A DNA stretch of 64,000 bases from Reyranella soli (GTDB lineage Bacteria; Pseudomonadota; Alphaproteobacteria; Reyranellales; Reyranellaceae), in assembly GCF_007992495.1 (NCBI RefSeq), contig NZ_BKAJ01000088.1, positions 1 to 64,000 on the forward strand, in the 5' to 3' direction. Below the pieces are notes generated by a model, which was given only the letters and a program-made list of their open reading frames with translations, was not told the DNA's origin and ran no database searches. The position numbers and the translations under genes are program-made. Each line of letters opens with the position of its first letter. Positions within the stretch are counted from its first letter, which is position 1. Of this stretch, positions 8,582-17,639 are shown piece after piece.

Positions 8582-8608
8582 AAAAAGGGGACCCGGTAGG
8601 GCCCCCTT
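8582..8608 (-). terminator. Intrinsic terminator after rubrerythrin gene
   Basis: Minus-strand hairpin with 10-base arms (8585-8594 and 8599-8608, one A/C mismatch), a GGTA loop on the plus strand, and five T residues (8586-8582) directly after it in the minus-strand transcript. It sits 21 bases beyond the rubrerythrin stop and looks like a textbook Rho-independent terminator. Confidence 0.8.
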
Positions 8609-8628
8609 CTTATAAAGCCTGAAAAGGC

Positions 8629-9048
8629 TCAGGCCATCGTGTCGAGGGCCTTCTGGAAGCGGCCGGCGTGGCTCTTCTCGGCCTTCGCCAGGGTCTCGAA
8701 CCAGTCGGCGATCTCGGCAAAGCCTTCCTCGCGCGCGGTGCGGGCCATGCCCGGATACATGTCGGTGTACTCGTGCGTCTCGCCCGCGATCGCGGCCTTG
8801 AGGTTGGAGCCGGTGGGGCCGATCGGCAGGCCGGTCGCCGGATCGCCGCTCACTTCGAGGAATTCCAGATGGCCGTGCGCATGGCCGGTCTCGCCTTCGG
8901 CGGTCGAACGGAACACGGCGGCGACATCATTGTAGCCTTCGACGTCGGCCTTCTGGGCGAAGTAGAGGTACCGGCGATTCGCCTGGCTCTCGCCCGCGAA
9001 TGCCGCCTTCAGATTGTCCTCGGTCTTGGATCCCTTGAGGTTCGCCAT
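8629..9048 (-). CDS. Rubrerythrin lacking the rubredoxin domain
   Basis: 139-residue ferritin-like diiron protein. Iron ligands are visible in two ExxH-type pairs: AGESQANRRY and GETGHAHGH in the first half, AGETHEYTDMYP and AEKSHAGRF in the second. There is no C-terminal CxxC pair, so the rubredoxin module of classical rubrerythrin is absent and electrons must come from another protein. The family reduces hydrogen peroxide in the cytosol. The ribosome site AAGGAG is strong, 7 bases before the ATG. An Irr-type operator lies about 94 bases upstream (9142-9158), and a terminator follows, so this is probably a strongly regulated single-gene unit with limited read-through. Confidence 0.9.
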   Translation of the reverse strand: MANLKGSKTEDNLKAAFAGESQANRRYLYFAQKADVEGYNDVAAVFRSTAEGETGHAHGHLEFLEVSGDPATGLPIGPTGSNLKAAIAGETHEYTDMYPGMARTAREEGFAEIADWFETLAKAEKSHAGRFQKALDTMA

Positions 9049-9141
9049 GGCTTTTCTCCTTGATATTTAAGGCTAGGCGACCGGCGCGCGGCCGATCTGG
9101 CGGCGCGATATTGGTCCAGCCGGCGCGATCCCGTCAAGTTG

Positions 9142-9163
9142 TTTAGAACAGTTCTAAGAACTG
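9142..9163. promoter_or_regulatory. Predicted Irr operator (iron control element) for rubrerythrin
   Basis: Positions 9142-9158 read TTTAGAACAGTTCTAAG, matching the alphaproteobacterial ICE consensus of TTTAGAA and TTCTAAA separated by three bases, with perfect six-base inner arms. A second overlapping dyad, CAGTTCT-A-AGAACTG (9149-9163), has perfect seven-base arms, giving three alternating half-sites. The site lies between the stop of irr and the start of the rubrerythrin gene, so the rubrerythrin promoter is the likely target. Confidence 0.85.
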
Positions 9164-9179
9164 CAAGCGACTCGCAAGT

Positions 9180-9197
9180 AGCGCCTCAAAAGGCGCT
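9180..9197 (-). terminator. Possible terminator hairpin after irr
   Basis: Perfect seven-base stem AGCGCCT / AGGCGCT with a CAAA loop, overlapping the irr stop codon on the minus strand. No T-run follows, so it may be only a weak terminator or a 3' stabilising structure. Confidence 0.4.
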
Positions 9198-9615
9198 AGC
9201 GGCGTACGCGCACGATGACGTCGACCCTCGACATCCGAGTGCCCTTGGGCGGGGTCGGCAGGCCGGCGATGGTCACCTTTTCCGACGGGAAGTCGTGCAG
9301 CTCGCCGTCGTTCTCGACGAAGAAATGATGGTGGTGGCCGGTATTGGTGTCGAAGTAGGACCGGCCCGGCGCCACCACGACCTCGCGCAGCAGCCCGGCG
9401 TCGCGGAACTGGTTCAGCGCGTTGTAGACCGTGGCCAGCGACACAGGCATGCGAGTCGCCTTGACCTCGGCATGCAGGCTTTCGGCCGTGACATGGCGGT
9501 GCTCGCCCTCGAACAGCAGGCGCGCCAACGCCACCCGTTGCCGGGTGGGGCGCAAACCGGCCTCGCGCAGGCGGACCGTGAAGTCGGGGCTGGTACCGGA
9601 CATTGTGACGCCCAT
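9196..9615 (-). CDS. irr: Fur family iron response regulator Irr
   Basis: 139-residue Fur-superfamily repressor. The winged-helix DNA-binding domain covers about residues 10-85 (LRPTRQRVALARLLF, then SLATVYNALNQFRDAGLLREV). The dimerisation part has the Irr-specific histidine cluster in NTGHHHHFFVEND (about residues 94-106), linked to heme/iron sensing, and lacks the C-terminal CxxC zinc site of Fur and PerR. An alternative ATG lies at 9603. The gene is divergent from fabA-fabB-fabI, an arrangement common in Alphaproteobacteria. Its probable target site is directly downstream at 9142-9163, in front of rubrerythrin. Irr acts when iron or heme is scarce, repressing iron-consuming genes and activating some others. 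Confidence 0.88.
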   Translation of the reverse strand: MGVTMSGTSPDFTVRLREAGLRPTRQRVALARLLFEGEHRHVTAESLHAEVKATRMPVSLATVYNALNQFRDAGLLREVVVAPGRSYFDTNTGHHHHFFVENDGELHDFPSEKVTIAGLPTPPKGTRMSRVDVIVRVRR

Positions 9616-9668
9616 ATGTAAGCAGCCAAAAGCGGCCTGAAAAGGGCCGTCTGACCCTGATTCGGCGG

Positions 9669-9698
9669 TTTGCGCTGGACGGCGGGCCTCCTTATTCT
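9669..9698 (+). promoter_or_regulatory. Possible sigma-70 promoter of the fabA operon
   Basis: TTTGCG (9669-9674) and TATTCT (9693-9698) are separated by 18 bases and lie 34 bases before the fabA start in the 116-base gap shared with divergent irr. The match to consensus is moderate; this is a prediction only. Confidence 0.3.
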
Positions 9699-9731
9699 GG
9701 TTTCGATCCCGGTTTCGGGCGGCGTGGGACG

Positions 9732-10271
9732 GTGAGCGTGAGCGACAAGAAGAGCAGCTATACTTTCGAGGATCTGATCGAATGCGCGCGGGGGCGGCTG
9801 TTTGGGCCCGGCAACGCGCAATTGCCGTTGCCGCCGATGCTGATGCTCGATCGGATCGTGAAGATCGCCGAGACCGGCGGCAATTTCGGCAAAGGCGAGA
9901 TCGTGGCCGAGCTCGATATCAAGCCGGACCTCTGGTTTTTCGACTGCCATTTCAAGGGCGACCCGGTGATGCCGGGCTGCCTGCCACTCGACGCCCTGTG
10001 GCAGTGCCTGGGCTTCTTCCTGGGCTGGATGAAGGCTCCCGGCCGCGGCCGGGCGCTGGGCGTGGGTGAGGTCAAGTTCACCGGCATGATCGTGCCGACG
10101 GTGAAGAAGCTCACATTCCACGTGCATCTCAAGCGCGTGATGCTGCGCAAGCTGGTCCTGGGCATCGCCGACGGCTTCGTGCATGCCGATGGCAAGCCGG
10201 TCTATGAGGCCATGGGCCTCAAGGTCGGACTGTTCCAGGACGCCGCCGAAGTTTCGGCTGCAGCGAGCTGA
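9732..10271 (+). CDS. fabA: 3-hydroxydecanoyl-ACP dehydratase/isomerase FabA
   Basis: 179-residue bifunctional enzyme that dehydrates 3-hydroxydecanoyl-ACP and isomerises the trans-2 to the cis-3 product, the branch point for unsaturated fatty acids. The active-site His lies in the block CHFKGDPVMPGCLPLDALWQ, and the catalytic Asp in LDALWQ; both are intact. Length matches FabA (about 170) rather than FabZ (about 150). GTG start. fabB follows after 4 bases, so they form an operon with fabI downstream. Confidence 0.95.
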   Translation: MSVSDKKSSYTFEDLIECARGRLFGPGNAQLPLPPMLMLDRIVKIAETGGNFGKGEIVAELDIKPDLWFFDCHFKGDPVMPGCLPLDALWQCLGFFLGWMKAPGRGRALGVGEVKFTGMIVPTVKKLTFHVHLKRVMLRKLVLGIADGFVHADGKPVYEAMGLKVGLFQDAAEVSAAAS

Positions 10272-10275
10272 CCGC

Positions 10276-11514
10276 ATGAAACGTGTCGTCGTCACCGGCC
10301 TTGGAGTCGTGTCCCCGATCGGCAACAACGCCGCCGAGGTCACGAAATCGTTGAAGGACGGCAAGTCCGGCATCGAGTTCGTCCCGCAGTACAAAGAGCT
10401 CGGCTTCCGCAGCCAGGTCGCGGGTACGCTCAAGATGAACGTCGACGAGCTGGTCGACCGCCGCCTGCGCCGCTTCATGGGCGACGGTGCGGCCTTCGCC
10501 TATCTCGCCATGAAAGAGGCGATCGCGGATGCGGGCCTCGGCGAGGCCGAGATCTCCAACGAGCGCACCGGCCTGGTCGCGGGTTCAGGCGGGCCGACGA
10601 CCGGCGCTATCGTGCAGTCGGCCATCATCGCCAAGGAGAAGGGGCCCAAGCGCGTCGGCCCGTTCATGGTGCCGCGGGCCATGTGCAGCACCGTCTCGGC
10701 CAACCTCGCGACGGCCTACAAGATCAAGGGGCTCAGCTACTCGATCAGCTCGGCCTGCTCGACCTCGGCGCATTGCATCGGCAACGCCGTCGAATGCATC
10801 CAGCTCGGCAAGGCCGACCGCATGTTCGCGGGCGGCGGCGAGGAGCTCGACTGGACGCTGTCGGTGCTGTTCGACGCCATGGGCGCCATGTCGTCGAAGT
10901 ACAACGACACGCCCGCGCGGGCGAGTCGCGCCTACGACAAGGACCGCGACGGCTTCGTGATCGCCGGCGGCGGCGGCATCCTGGTGCTGGAAGATCTGGA
11001 AGTGGCCCGCGCCCGCGGCGCCAAGATCTATGCCGAGGTCGTGGGCTACGGCGCCACATCCGACGGCGCCGACATGGTGGCGCCCTCCGGCGAAGGCGCG
11101 GTGCGCTGCATGAAGCTCGCCATTGACGGCTTCCCCGGCGCGGCACGGCGCAACGCGCCGGTCGACTACATCAACACCCACGGCACCTCCACGCCGGTGG
11201 GCGACATCACCGAGCTCGACGCCATCCGCACCGTCTTCGGCAACAACAAGCTGCCGGCCGTCAGCTCGACCAAGTCGCTGACGGGACACAGCCAGGGCGC
11301 GACCGGCGTGCACGAGGCGATCTATTCGCTGCTGATGCTGAAGGAAGACTTCGTCGCGGCCTCGGCCAACGTCGAGAATGCCGACCCCGGCGTCGGCGAC
11401 TATCCGGTGGCGCGCCAGCGCATCGACAATGCCGGCCTGCACACCGTGATGTCGAACAGCTTCGGCTTCGGCGGCACCAACGCCTGCCTGCTGTTCTCGC
11501 GTTACGACGGCTGA
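10276..11514 (+). CDS. fabB: 3-oxoacyl-ACP synthase I FabB
   Basis: 412-residue beta-ketoacyl-ACP synthase that elongates cis-3-decenoyl-ACP. The catalytic triad is visible: Cys in SISSACSTSAHC (about residue 160), His in NTHGTSTPVGD (about 300) and His in KSLTGHSQGATG (about 335). The ATG at 10276 begins MKRVVVTGLGVVSPIG, the normal start; a longer upstream frame runs through fabA and is not real. The gene is 4 bases downstream of fabA, and this pairing is what distinguishes it from a FabF. Confidence 0.95.
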   Translation: MKRVVVTGLGVVSPIGNNAAEVTKSLKDGKSGIEFVPQYKELGFRSQVAGTLKMNVDELVDRRLRRFMGDGAAFAYLAMKEAIADAGLGEAEISNERTGLVAGSGGPTTGAIVQSAIIAKEKGPKRVGPFMVPRAMCSTVSANLATAYKIKGLSYSISSACSTSAHCIGNAVECIQLGKADRMFAGGGEELDWTLSVLFDAMGAMSSKYNDTPARASRAYDKDRDGFVIAGGGGILVLEDLEVARARGAKIYAEVVGYGATSDGADMVAPSGEGAVRCMKLAIDGFPGAARRNAPVDYINTHGTSTPVGDITELDAIRTVFGNNKLPAVSSTKSLTGHSQGATGVHEAIYSLLMLKEDFVAASANVENADPGVGDYPVARQRIDNAGLHTVMSNSFGFGGTNACLLFSRYDG

Positions 11515-11593
11515 ACTTGTGCGGTGTTGCTGAAACGCTGGGCAACAATTTGTCATTTTCTTTGAACGTCCATCCTAACTAAGAAGAGGCATC

Positions 11594-12499
11594 ATGCCCA
11601 TCGACCGGACCCTCTCGGCCGCCCTCGATGCTTCCGGCGGCGGGACGGCAAGCCCCTCTACCCACACGCAATCCAAGGCAGTCGATCTCCCCGAAGTCCC
11701 GAAATTGATGGCCGGCAAGCGCGGCCTGGTGATGGGCGTGGCCAACGATCGCTCGATCGCCTGGGGCATCGCCACGGCGCTGCATGCGGCGGGCGCGGAG
11801 ATGGCCTTCACCTACCAGGGAGCGGCGTTCGGCAAGCGCGTGCTGCCGATGGTCGAGAAGCTCGGCTCCAGGATCATCGAGGAAGCCGACGTCGAGAACG
11901 AGGAGAGCCTCGACCGGCTGTTCGCCCGCCTGCAGAAGGAATGGGGCCGGCTCGACTTCGTGGTCCACGCCATCGCCTTCTCCGACAAGGAGGAGCTGAA
12001 GGGCCGCTACGTCGACACCACCAAGGCCAACTTCCAGCGCAGCCTCACCATCTCCTGCTACTCCTTCACCGACATCGCACGCCGTGCGCTGCCGCTGATG
12101 ACCGAGGGCGGCAGCCTGATCACGTTGACCTACGAGGGCGCCACGCGCGTCATGCCGTCCTACAACGTCATGGGCGTGGCGAAGGCCGCCCTGGAAGCGA
12201 GCGTGCGCTATCTCGCGGCCGATCTCGGCCCGCAGGGCGTGCGCGTGAACGCCATTTCGGCCGGCCCGATGCGCACCCTGGCCGGCGCGGTGATCGGCAG
12301 CGCCCGTTACGTCTATCGCGTGTCGCGCGAGGCCTCGCCCTTGCGGCGCAATGTCGAGCTGACCGATGTCGGCGGTGCGGGACTCTACCTGTTGTCCGAC
12401 CTCAGCGCCGGCGTCACCGGAACCGTCCACTATGTCGATGCCGGCTACCACGCCATCGGCATGCCGCCGCAGGCGAGCGAGAACGGCAACGCGGAGTAG
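11594..12499 (+). CDS. fabI: Enoyl-ACP reductase FabI with N-terminal extension
   Basis: 301-residue NADH-dependent enoyl-ACP reductase. The core starts at about residue 39 (MAGKRGLVMGVANDRSIAWG). Catalytic Tyr and Lys are in YNVMGVAK (Y-x6-K), with the preceding tyrosine in TLTYEGA. The start at 11594 is supported by AAGAAGAGG four bases upstream and gives a Ser/Thr/Gly-rich N-terminal extension of about 38 residues that FabI proteins usually lack; an internal ATG at 11708 is the alternative. The residue matching E. coli Gly93 is Ala (HAIAFSD instead of SIGF), a position known to affect triclosan binding. It lies 79 bases after fabB and is probably the last gene of the operon. Confidence 0.92.
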   Translation: MPIDRTLSAALDASGGGTASPSTHTQSKAVDLPEVPKLMAGKRGLVMGVANDRSIAWGIATALHAAGAEMAFTYQGAAFGKRVLPMVEKLGSRIIEEADVENEESLDRLFARLQKEWGRLDFVVHAIAFSDKEELKGRYVDTTKANFQRSLTISCYSFTDIARRALPLMTEGGSLITLTYEGATRVMPSYNVMGVAKAALEASVRYLAADLGPQGVRVNAISAGPMRTLAGAVIGSARYVYRVSREASPLRRNVELTDVGGAGLYLLSDLSAGVTGTVHYVDAGYHAIGMPPQASENGNAE

Positions 12500-12566
12500 C
12501 GCTGGGCGCGCGCCCGCCGTCGCAACGCGGTAGCCCGGTGAGCCTCATCGGCGCTATACGCACCTC

Positions 12567-13001
12567 GTGCGCTTGATCGCTTCACTGCTCGCCTGCAGCA
12601 TCGTGTGTGGCGCGTTGCCGTCGATTGCCATCGCCGAACCGCTCACGCCCGTGCGCTTTCAGCAGGTCCTCGCCACCGCCAAGGCATACGCGGCAGACCG
12701 TACGCTGATCTTCTATTGCATCCGCGACGAGCCGGGGATGCTGCCCTTCAACTATCTCGTGGTCCACACCGAGACCGAGGCGGCACTCAACAAGCTCAAG
12801 GCGGCGGGTAGCGAGGCCAAGCAGAACGCCGAGCTGGTGGAAGCCGTGATGGCCAATGTTCGCTATCCCACGACCGGCGCCAGCGACGCGGCGATGGACG
12901 CCGAATGCCAGTCCAAGAACGTCAGGCAGAGCTACTTCACGTTCTCCGGCCCGCTGATCACGCCGCTCGACAGGCGGCCGCCGTTCGACAGCCTGAAGTA
13001 A
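12567..13001 (+). CDS. Hypothetical exported protein
   Basis: 144 residues with a clear signal peptide (about residues 1-23, cleavage after AIA). The mature protein has two cysteines (in FYCIRDE and DAECQSK) that could form a disulfide. I do not recognise the family. GTG start, 67 bases after fabI; convergent with another small exported protein gene that ends 12 bases away. Codon usage looks normal for the region. No function is proposed. Confidence 0.65.
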   Translation: MRLIASLLACSIVCGALPSIAIAEPLTPVRFQQVLATAKAYAADRTLIFYCIRDEPGMLPFNYLVVHTETEAALNKLKAAGSEAKQNAELVEAVMANVRYPTTGASDAAMDAECQSKNVRQSYFTFSGPLITPLDRRPPFDSLK

Positions 13002-13013
13002 GGTCGCTTCGGA

Positions 13014-13523
13014 TCATCGCCCCGCGCCAATGATCTGAACGCTCCGCATGACGCTTTCGGCGAATTGCCGTTGCTCGGGCGAATTGCCGGCGTACTGCAG
13101 CAGGGTCGCGGTGCCGTGGCGGCGTTCGCCGACTCGCACGATCGTGAGCTTCAACTGCAGGAGTTCGCCCTTTCCATTCTTCATCGTCGACTCGAACGAG
13201 AAGCCCGCGAGGCCCGAGATCGATGCCGGTGTCTTGTCGGCCGGTGTCGCAACACCCGCGGCAAGGAACATTACCCTGGTGACATCCTCGAGTGACCCGC
13301 TGTCAGCCCCGAAGGAGAGGACGATCGACGTCGATCTGTCCTGGCTGACGGCAACGAGAGCGTTGTCGGTACCGACGCTGTAGGTCCAGTCGTCGGGAAC
13401 CTGCACGGTGAAGGCCGGCACAGCGCGGGCCGGATGTCGCAGCTCGCGAGCCGACGCTGCAGTGGCGATCGCAACGCAGAGAAGAACCCCCGCCAGGCGG
13501 CCGACGAAAACCGCGAATTTCAT
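13014..13523 (-). CDS. Hypothetical exported protein
   Basis: 169-residue exported protein with a signal peptide ending near ATAASARE (about residues 1-26). The mature part begins with FTVQVPDDWTYSV, a pattern seen in periplasmic proteins with a PsbP/DUF1795-like beta fold, and ends with a helix containing EQRQFAESVMRSVQI. The family link is a tentative impression. I prefer the internal ATG at 13523 because it gives a standard signal peptide; an upstream ATG at 13541 would add six residues. Divergent from a glutathione transferase gene with less than 40 bases between starts. Confidence 0.65.
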   Translation of the reverse strand: MKFAVFVGRLAGVLLCVAIATAASARELRHPARAVPAFTVQVPDDWTYSVGTDNALVAVSQDRSTSIVLSFGADSGSLEDVTRVMFLAAGVATPADKTPASISGLAGFSFESTMKNGKGELLQLKLTIVRVGERRHGTATLLQYAGNSPEQRQFAESVMRSVQIIGAGR

Positions 13524-13561
13524 GTGCACGACACTACGCATTGCGGCACCATTGCGCCACC

Positions 13562-14212
13562 ATGACTGCGGACCGCCTCATCCTGCACGGCAGCTTCACC
13601 TCGAGCTCGAGCTACAAGCCGATGCTCTTCCTGGCGCTCAGCGGCCTGCCGTTCTCGTTTCGCACCGTTAATCTCAAGAACGGTGTGCAGAAGGAGGCGA
13701 GCCACCTCGCGATCAACCGCTATGGCCAGGTCCCGGTGCTGCGCCACGGCGATCTCACGCTGGTGATGTCGAACGTGATCCTCGATTATCTCGCGCGGAC
13801 CACTGGCCATTTCGAGCCCAAAACGGAGCAGCATCGCTGGCAGGCCCGCGAATGGCTCTCCTGGGAGAACGACGCCATCACCAACGTGGCGCGCGTCCGT
13901 CATTTCGCCCGCTTCCGTCCCGATGTGTCGCAAGACATCGTAAGGTTTTTCCGCCCGCTCGCCGAGGCCGCCCTCGATTTCGCCGACAAGTCGCTTCAGG
14001 GCCGCGAATGGCTGGTGGGTGATTCCTGCTCGATCGCCGATATCGGCTGCTGGGGCCGCATGGTGTTCGCGGCCGAAGGCGGCCTGTCGCTCGACGCGCG
14101 ACCCAATCTCGCCGCATGGCGCGACCGGCTGATGGCGATGCCGGGCTTCGCGCTGCCCTACGATCTCATTCCGAAGAAGGACGCCGAGTTCGCAGGCGCC
14201 GCGCCTCGGTAG
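13562..14212 (+). CDS. Glutathione S-transferase family protein
   Basis: 216-residue GST-fold protein. The N-terminal thioredoxin-like domain (about 1-80) has the cis-Pro and Ser positions in YGQVPVLRHGDLTLVMSNVILDYLA; the C-terminal all-helical domain has the N-capping box GDSCSIADIGCWG (about 158-170). A run SFTSSSSYK replaces the usual catalytic Ser/Cys context, so the catalytic residue is uncertain. The ATG at 13562 is preferred to an in-frame start at 13541. It may conjugate or reduce hydrophobic electrophiles with glutathione. It ends four bases before a large palindrome that separates it from a convergent gene. Confidence 0.85.
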   Translation: MTADRLILHGSFTSSSSYKPMLFLALSGLPFSFRTVNLKNGVQKEASHLAINRYGQVPVLRHGDLTLVMSNVILDYLARTTGHFEPKTEQHRWQAREWLSWENDAITNVARVRHFARFRPDVSQDIVRFFRPLAEAALDFADKSLQGREWLVGDSCSIADIGCWGRMVFAAEGGLSLDARPNLAAWRDRLMAMPGFALPYDLIPKKDAEFAGAAPR

Positions 14213-14216
14213 AATG

Positions 14217-14273
14217 TCTTCCGGACCGCGCGCTGGGTCGCGTCTGACGCGACCTAGCGCGCGGTCCGGAAGA
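14217..14273. repeat. Family B palindrome, 28-bp arms
   Basis: Near-perfect inverted repeat: 14217-14244 and 14246-14273, 28-base arms with one mismatch around a central T. The outer part is the family B sequence TCTTCCGGACCGCGCGC; the inner part (GGTCGCGTC) is private to this copy. It lies between convergent genes and probably folds into a long hairpin in both transcripts. Confidence 0.9.
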
Positions 14274-14283
14274 GCATGACGTG

Positions 14284-14916
14284 TCAGCTGACGACGATGT
14301 CCATTGATGTTGCAAGCGCGCCGGCTTCGAGCCCAGGCGCCGGCTGCAACTTCATCTCGACCAGCTCGCGCTGACGGGGGTCGCGGATGCCGCGGAAGAC
14401 GCCGTCGCGTTCGTTGCTCGGCTCGCCGGCGATATAGAACTGGCTGGTGAGCATCTTGCCGGTCGACGTCGCGACCTTGAAATGGATGTGCGGCGTGCGG
14501 CCCGGATAGGCGACTGGCGTCAGCGTGCGGAAGGTGTAGCGGCCGTCGGCCTTGACCAGCAGGCGGCCGTAGCCCTGGAACGCCGAATCGCGCCTGTCGC
14601 GCCCGGGCTGGCGCGGATGGTCGTAGATGCCCTGGGCATCGCACTGCCAGATCTCGACAATCGCGCCATCGACCGGCTTGCCGTTGAGGTCGAGCACGCG
14701 GCCTTCCAGGTGCAGCACCGTGCCCATGGCGCGCGCCTGCTGGCCACGGACCTGCACCAAATCGTTGTCCATGTCGGCCGGGAAAGCCGTCGGATAGAAC
14801 GGCCCTTCGGTCTGTTGCGGCGTGGCAATCAAGCCGGCGGCGCGAGCCGAAGCAAAAGGAAGCAGGCTGGCGCCGGCGCCGGCCAGCAGCAGACGGCGGG
14901 AGGTCGAGGTCTTCAT
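14284..14916 (-). CDS. Intradiol ring-cleavage dioxygenase-like exported protein
   Basis: 210-residue protein of the protocatechuate 3,4-dioxygenase/catechol 1,2-dioxygenase superfamily. The start at 14916 gives a signal peptide with SRRLLLAGAGASLLPF, Tat-like although only a double Arg is present. The non-heme Fe(III) ligands are recognisable: Tyr in GIYDHP, Tyr in QGYGRL, and the His pair in PHIHFKV. The early TEGPFYP motif is typical. Exported intradiol-like dioxygenases are common in Proteobacteria with largely unknown substrates, probably aromatic diols. It stands alone between repeats and pnp, with no other aromatic genes nearby. Confidence 0.85.
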   Translation of the reverse strand: MKTSTSRRLLLAGAGASLLPFASARAAGLIATPQQTEGPFYPTAFPADMDNDLVQVRGQQARAMGTVLHLEGRVLDLNGKPVDGAIVEIWQCDAQGIYDHPRQPGRDRRDSAFQGYGRLLVKADGRYTFRTLTPVAYPGRTPHIHFKVATSTGKMLTSQFYIAGEPSNERDGVFRGIRDPRQRELVEMKLQPAPGLEAGALATSMDIVVS

Positions 14917-14980
14917 CCCGCCAATCCTACAAACAAAAACGGCGGCCCGAAGGCCGCCGTTTTCGTTACCATTTGGTGCC

Positions 14981-17143
<2,163 letters not shown>

Positions 17144-17308
17144 CTTCCTTTCCTACACGGCGTTCGCCCCCGTCTGGCGGCGCCGCCCACCGATGCCCTT
17201 GCATCGGCAGGACCGGGTCGGGCCTTTGCTCTCGCCCCTGCCCTCCCGGTTACTTCGAAAGTCGCGTCAGTCGGCAGAACTGTTACGGGGACCGAACGAC
17301 GCGACGCG

Positions 17309-17345
17309 AAAAGGCCCCGATCCATCCGTGGATGAACTCGGGGCC
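17309..17345 (-). terminator. Intrinsic terminator after rpsO
   Basis: On the minus strand GGCCCCGA (17345-17338) pairs perfectly with TCGGGGCC (17320-17313), with an inner TCCA/TGGA stem, followed by TTTT (17312-17309). It begins 8 bases after the rpsO stop, so it probably ends most rpsO transcripts before pnp. Confidence 0.85.
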
Positions 17346-17352
17346 GTGAAAC

Positions 17353-17622
17353 TCAACGACGCAGACCCAGGCGCTCGATCAGCGTGTCGTAGCGCTTGTT
17401 GTCCTTGGCCTTGAGGTAGTCGAGCAGGCGCCGGCGCTGGCCGACGAGCTTCAGCAAACCGCGGCGCGAATGGTGATCCTTCGCGTGGCCCTTGAAGTGC
17501 TCGGTGAGATTGGAAATACGTTCGCTCAGGATCGCGACCTGGACTTCCGGCGAACCGGTGTCGCCCTCGGCCTGGGCATACGACTTGATCAGCTCCGCCT
17601 TGCGGACGGCTGTGATCGACAT
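17353..17622 (-). CDS. rpsO: Small ribosomal subunit protein S15
   Basis: 89-residue S15, which binds 16S rRNA helices 20-22 and organises the central domain of the 30S subunit. The family core is clear: GDTGSPEVQVAILSERI, HFKGHAKDHHSRRGLLKLV and the final RRRLLDYLKAKDNKRYDTLIE. Full length. It lies 17 bases after truB and is followed by a strong terminator, then pnp. In E. coli S15 represses its own mRNA by a leader pseudoknot; with only 17 bases between truB and rpsO any such structure would have to use the truB end. Confidence 0.98.
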   Translation of the reverse strand: MSITAVRKAELIKSYAQAEGDTGSPEVQVAILSERISNLTEHFKGHAKDHHSRRGLLKLVGQRRRLLDYLKAKDNKRYDTLIERLGLRR

Positions 17623-17639
17623 CGGGACTCTCCATCGAC

